Assembly: GCA_023375785.1 (NCBI GenBank) | Contig: SZWC01004849.1 | Location: 39,862 to 103,861 of the forward strand | DNA: 64,000 nt | From: Penium margaritaceum | Taxonomy: Eukaryota; Streptophyta; Zygnematophyceae; Desmidiales; Peniaceae | Direction of reading: 5' to 3' | Shown here: one piece after another, positions 61,942-64,000 of the stretch | Numbering within the stretch: the first letter of the stretch is position 1 | Layout of the letters: every line of letters begins with the position of its first letter | The notes under the pieces: model-generated | Seen by the model: the letters and a program-made list of their open reading frames with translations, nothing else | Told to the model about the DNA's origin: nothing | The model's database searches: none | Program-made: the position numbers and the translations under genes

Positions 61942-63659
61942 ATGGTGGCCATGAAGACCCTCTCCGTCCTCGCGCTGTGCCTCCTCTTTGCTTCGGCAAG
62001 CGCCGCTGACAAGCCCGCGGCTGCCCCCGGCAAGAGCAGTAGCAGCAGCAGCAGCAGTGGCGGCGGCAGCACCCCCGTTGTATCCCCTTCCCCATCGGTG
62101 ACGCAGCAGAACAAGGACCTCTTCCCGCTGGACGGCGACGACCTGGCCATCGTGAAGAAGTACTGCAACGGCAAGGCCACCAACGACAACTTCCACCCGT
62201 GCTCCATCAAGGGCAGGTGCAACAACTGCGGCAAGCCCGTGATCGTCAAGTTTCCGCAGGGCGACCTAAACGACTGCAACAACGTCAACAACGGCAAAGG
62301 ATCGGCGCAGGGCAACGTGAACAGCAACCCCAACTCGCAGAGCACGTACCTGTGCGGCTCGTCCGCCACCGACCTCAACTCGTGTTGCGCGCTCTGCGGC
62401 AAGTACAAGGACGGCGGCGTGATGGGCAACCCCAAGTTCAAGTGCAAGGCCTTCGTCTTCCTCGCTCCGTAAGTTTGCAATAAGCACTCGATGCCTCCGA
62501 AATCCTTACTCTTCGCGCACTATCCCCCGTCCTCCCATTTCCCCCGCAGTAGAGCTGTCTGCTTCTCTTTTGGACCTTCTGCCCTTCTTTTCGACTCCCC
62601 TCCCCAAGAATCCTAATCTGCGCGCGAACGCCACTGACCTTTGGTCCTCTACTGCTCTCTCTTCTGTCCTGCTGCTGTTTGTGTCGCAGAAAGGACGCCA
62701 ACGACAACAAGGGTTGCGGCAAGAACGGCGCGCCGCCGTTCATTGACCAGGCGAATGCCAACCCCGCCATCGTGAACCCATACCTGGGAGGGTGCGGGTG
62801 GTGCTTCCTGCTGAACTCCGAGTACTGCGCACCCACGTGCTCGGCGTGGGGCATGAACGCCAGCAACCCCGAGATCCGCTGGGCGCAGTACGGACGGACG
62901 TGCGCCTCGGGCAAGGACGACCCGCACTTTGAGGGTGCGGACGGTTCGCAGTTCGACTTCAACGGCACGCCGGAGCGCAGCTTCTGTCTGGTGGCGGATC
63001 GCGGTCTGCAGGTGAACGCGCGGATGCATGGATACTATGACACGCGCACCGTTGGCGCCACCTTGCTGAAGGACGGCCGCGCGCTGCGCACATGGATGCG
63101 CGAGCTGGGCTTCGTGTGGCGCGCCGCCGACGGGAAGCAGCATACGCTGCGCCTCGTTGCGCGCAGCGGAAAGCAGCAGGATCGCGGCGCGGGCTTCTTG
63201 GATCGTGCGGAGGTCGACGGTGTGGCGATCGCGCGCCTTGCCCAGGGCGAATCCGCGAGCTTCGATTCTGGGCTGACCCTGACGTTCTCGGGCGAGGACA
63301 AGATGGGTCCGTTTGATGTGGACGTGTACCGCGTGTCCATCGCGGGGCGGCTCGAGCTGGACGTGAAGCTGCGTGTGGCGCACCCTCTGCTGCAGTCGGC
63401 CAGCGACGCGGAGACGCACTTCAACCTGGCGTTCGAGATGCTGGAGCACACTCCAGCCGTGCACGGCGTGATTGGGCAGACGTTCCGCAGCGGAAGGACC
63501 GCCAAGTCCGTGAGCATGAAGGTGCTGTCCACGCTGCTGGCTGCCGGAGAGACCAACGGCCCCTTCGCCGCCGACGGCCACGGCCTGCTGGAGGGCAACG
63601 CCAACAGCTATGCCACGTCGGACGTCCTTGCGCCCGATTGCAGATTCTCGGCCTTCTGA
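61942..63659 (+). CDS. Secreted Cys-rich protein with PAN-like and Root_cap domains, copy 3
   Basis: Complete two-exon gene, join 61942-62468 and 62690-63659, 498 residues. The first ATG (GATGG context) opens a signal peptide of about residues 1-21 (SVLALCLLFASASA). A Ser/Gly/Pro linker (30-52) follows, then a Cys-rich region with Cys 75, 87, 93, 96, 112, 138, 148, 149, 152 and 168. The stretch SCCALCG...CKAF, continued after the intron by GGCGWCFLLNS (209-219), resembles a PAN/Apple fold split by the intron. DPHFEGADGSQFDFNG (253-268) and FCLVADRGLQVNARMHG resemble the start of a VWD-like module found in plant Root_cap proteins. HFNLAFEMLEHTPAVHGV (419-436) through YATSDVLAPDCRFSAF matches the Root_cap family C-terminus. 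Likely extracellular; the biochemical role of the family is unknown. GC-rich codons contrast with the AT-richer spacers. Copies 1 and 2 lie upstream in tandem. Confidence 0.9.
62469..62689 (+). other. Intron of copy 3
   Basis: 221 bp from a strong GTAAGT donor to GTGTCGCAG. It splits the proline codon 176 after its second base. Reading through instead would stop at once (TAA inside the donor), which supports splicing. Confidence 0.9.
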
Positions 63660-63756
63660 AAGGCATGCCATGAAGGACCCGTTTATGTTGTAAAATTTTG
63701 ATGGTGTTCTGTATTGGGATGGGCAACACAGCCACCTCCTTTTTTCTGGTTGACAT

Positions 63757-63762
63757 AATAAA
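63757..63762 (+). terminator. Polyadenylation signal of copy 3
   Basis: AATAAA about 97 bases after the stop codon, in a T-rich context. Copies 1 and 2 have a different 3' flank without this hexamer. Confidence 0.6.
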
Positions 63763-64000
63763 CTCCTCTACTCCAGAGCCGTCCTCTCTCTGAAGTGCAT
63801 CTGTACCACTGCTTCATCCAAGGTGTGGTGTGGCAGAGCATGCACATCTGTATCCCTGTTGTGCTTGAAGCTTGGCAATCCCATGCACACGGCTCGGGAA
63901 TATCTCACATTGGAAGACCCTTACATCAACGTGAGAGTGTATTTTCCGAGTCGCCTGTGTGGGCGACTCGGAAACTGCACTACAACTGAGATTGCGACTT
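63763..64000. other. Flank of copy 3; contains inverted piece of spacer sequence
   Basis: 63851-63888 (TGTTGTGCTTGAAGCTTGGC and around) is the reverse complement of 41190-41225 and of the matching place in spacer B near 60120. This suggests that another, inverted copy of that unnamed repeat is present. No gene recognised. Confidence 0.5.

Noticed and set aside
62649-63671. 340-codon minus-strand ORF opposite copy 3 exon 2 (and similar ones at 42149-43663 and 18219-19211)
   Set aside because: A shadow of a GC-rich coding exon. Its translation is Arg/Ala/His-rich without motifs, while the plus strand has the conserved domains and splice sites.

Overview
The window comes from a plant-lineage (streptophyte) nuclear genome. 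It shows a spliced eukaryotic gene with GT..AG borders, a secreted protein ending in a plant Root_cap-type domain, Ty3/gypsy elements of the chromodomain type, and Ty1/copia elements primed by initiator-Met tRNA. A charophyte alga, bryophyte or other early-diverging plant fits best, but I cannot name the species. Three stretches hold host coding sequence, all copies of one gene at 17.6-19.3 kb, 42.8-43.7 kb and 61.9-63.7 kb. Each encodes, or once encoded, a secreted cysteine-rich protein of about 498 residues: signal peptide, Ser/Gly-rich linker, Cys-rich and PAN/Apple-like segment, then a DPHF/VWD-like and Root_cap-like C-terminal half. Copy 3 is complete and intact. Copy 2 is intact in exon 2, but its exon 1 lies in an N gap. 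Copy 1 looks like a pseudogene.

Layout. 1-560 is a degenerate tandem repeat of about 110 bp. 0.64-8.0 kb holds decayed Ty3/gypsy fossils on both strands. 8-15.3 kb is low-coding DNA in which I recognise no gene. 15.29-15.88 kb is an assembly gap with a false duplication, overlapping a small complete-looking TRIM (15780-16184). From 17.6 kb to the end the window is a tandem segmental duplication: gene 1, spacer A, gene 2, spacer B, gene 3. Each spacer carries the same old minus-strand copia fossil, and inside it the same plus-strand non-autonomous LTR element of about 8 kb with 1.55 kb LTRs, flanked by ATGAT in both spacers. These insertions therefore predate the duplication. A truncated plus-strand copia (20.5-25.7 kb) is present only in spacer A and is younger.

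Gene 2 has gene-3-like upstream sequence and intron end but gene-1-like downstream sequence. This is the pattern expected if unequal crossing-over between two ancestral genes produced the third, with the exchange near the start of exon 2. Gene sequences are about 97-98% identical while spacers are more diverged, which suggests conversion or selection on the genes.

Single N characters (18709, 21684, 35364) and the two N runs mark contig joins. Several of them carry false local duplications or deletions. No tRNA, rRNA, CRISPR or prokaryotic operon is visible. All statements rest on reading by eye; no database search was possible.
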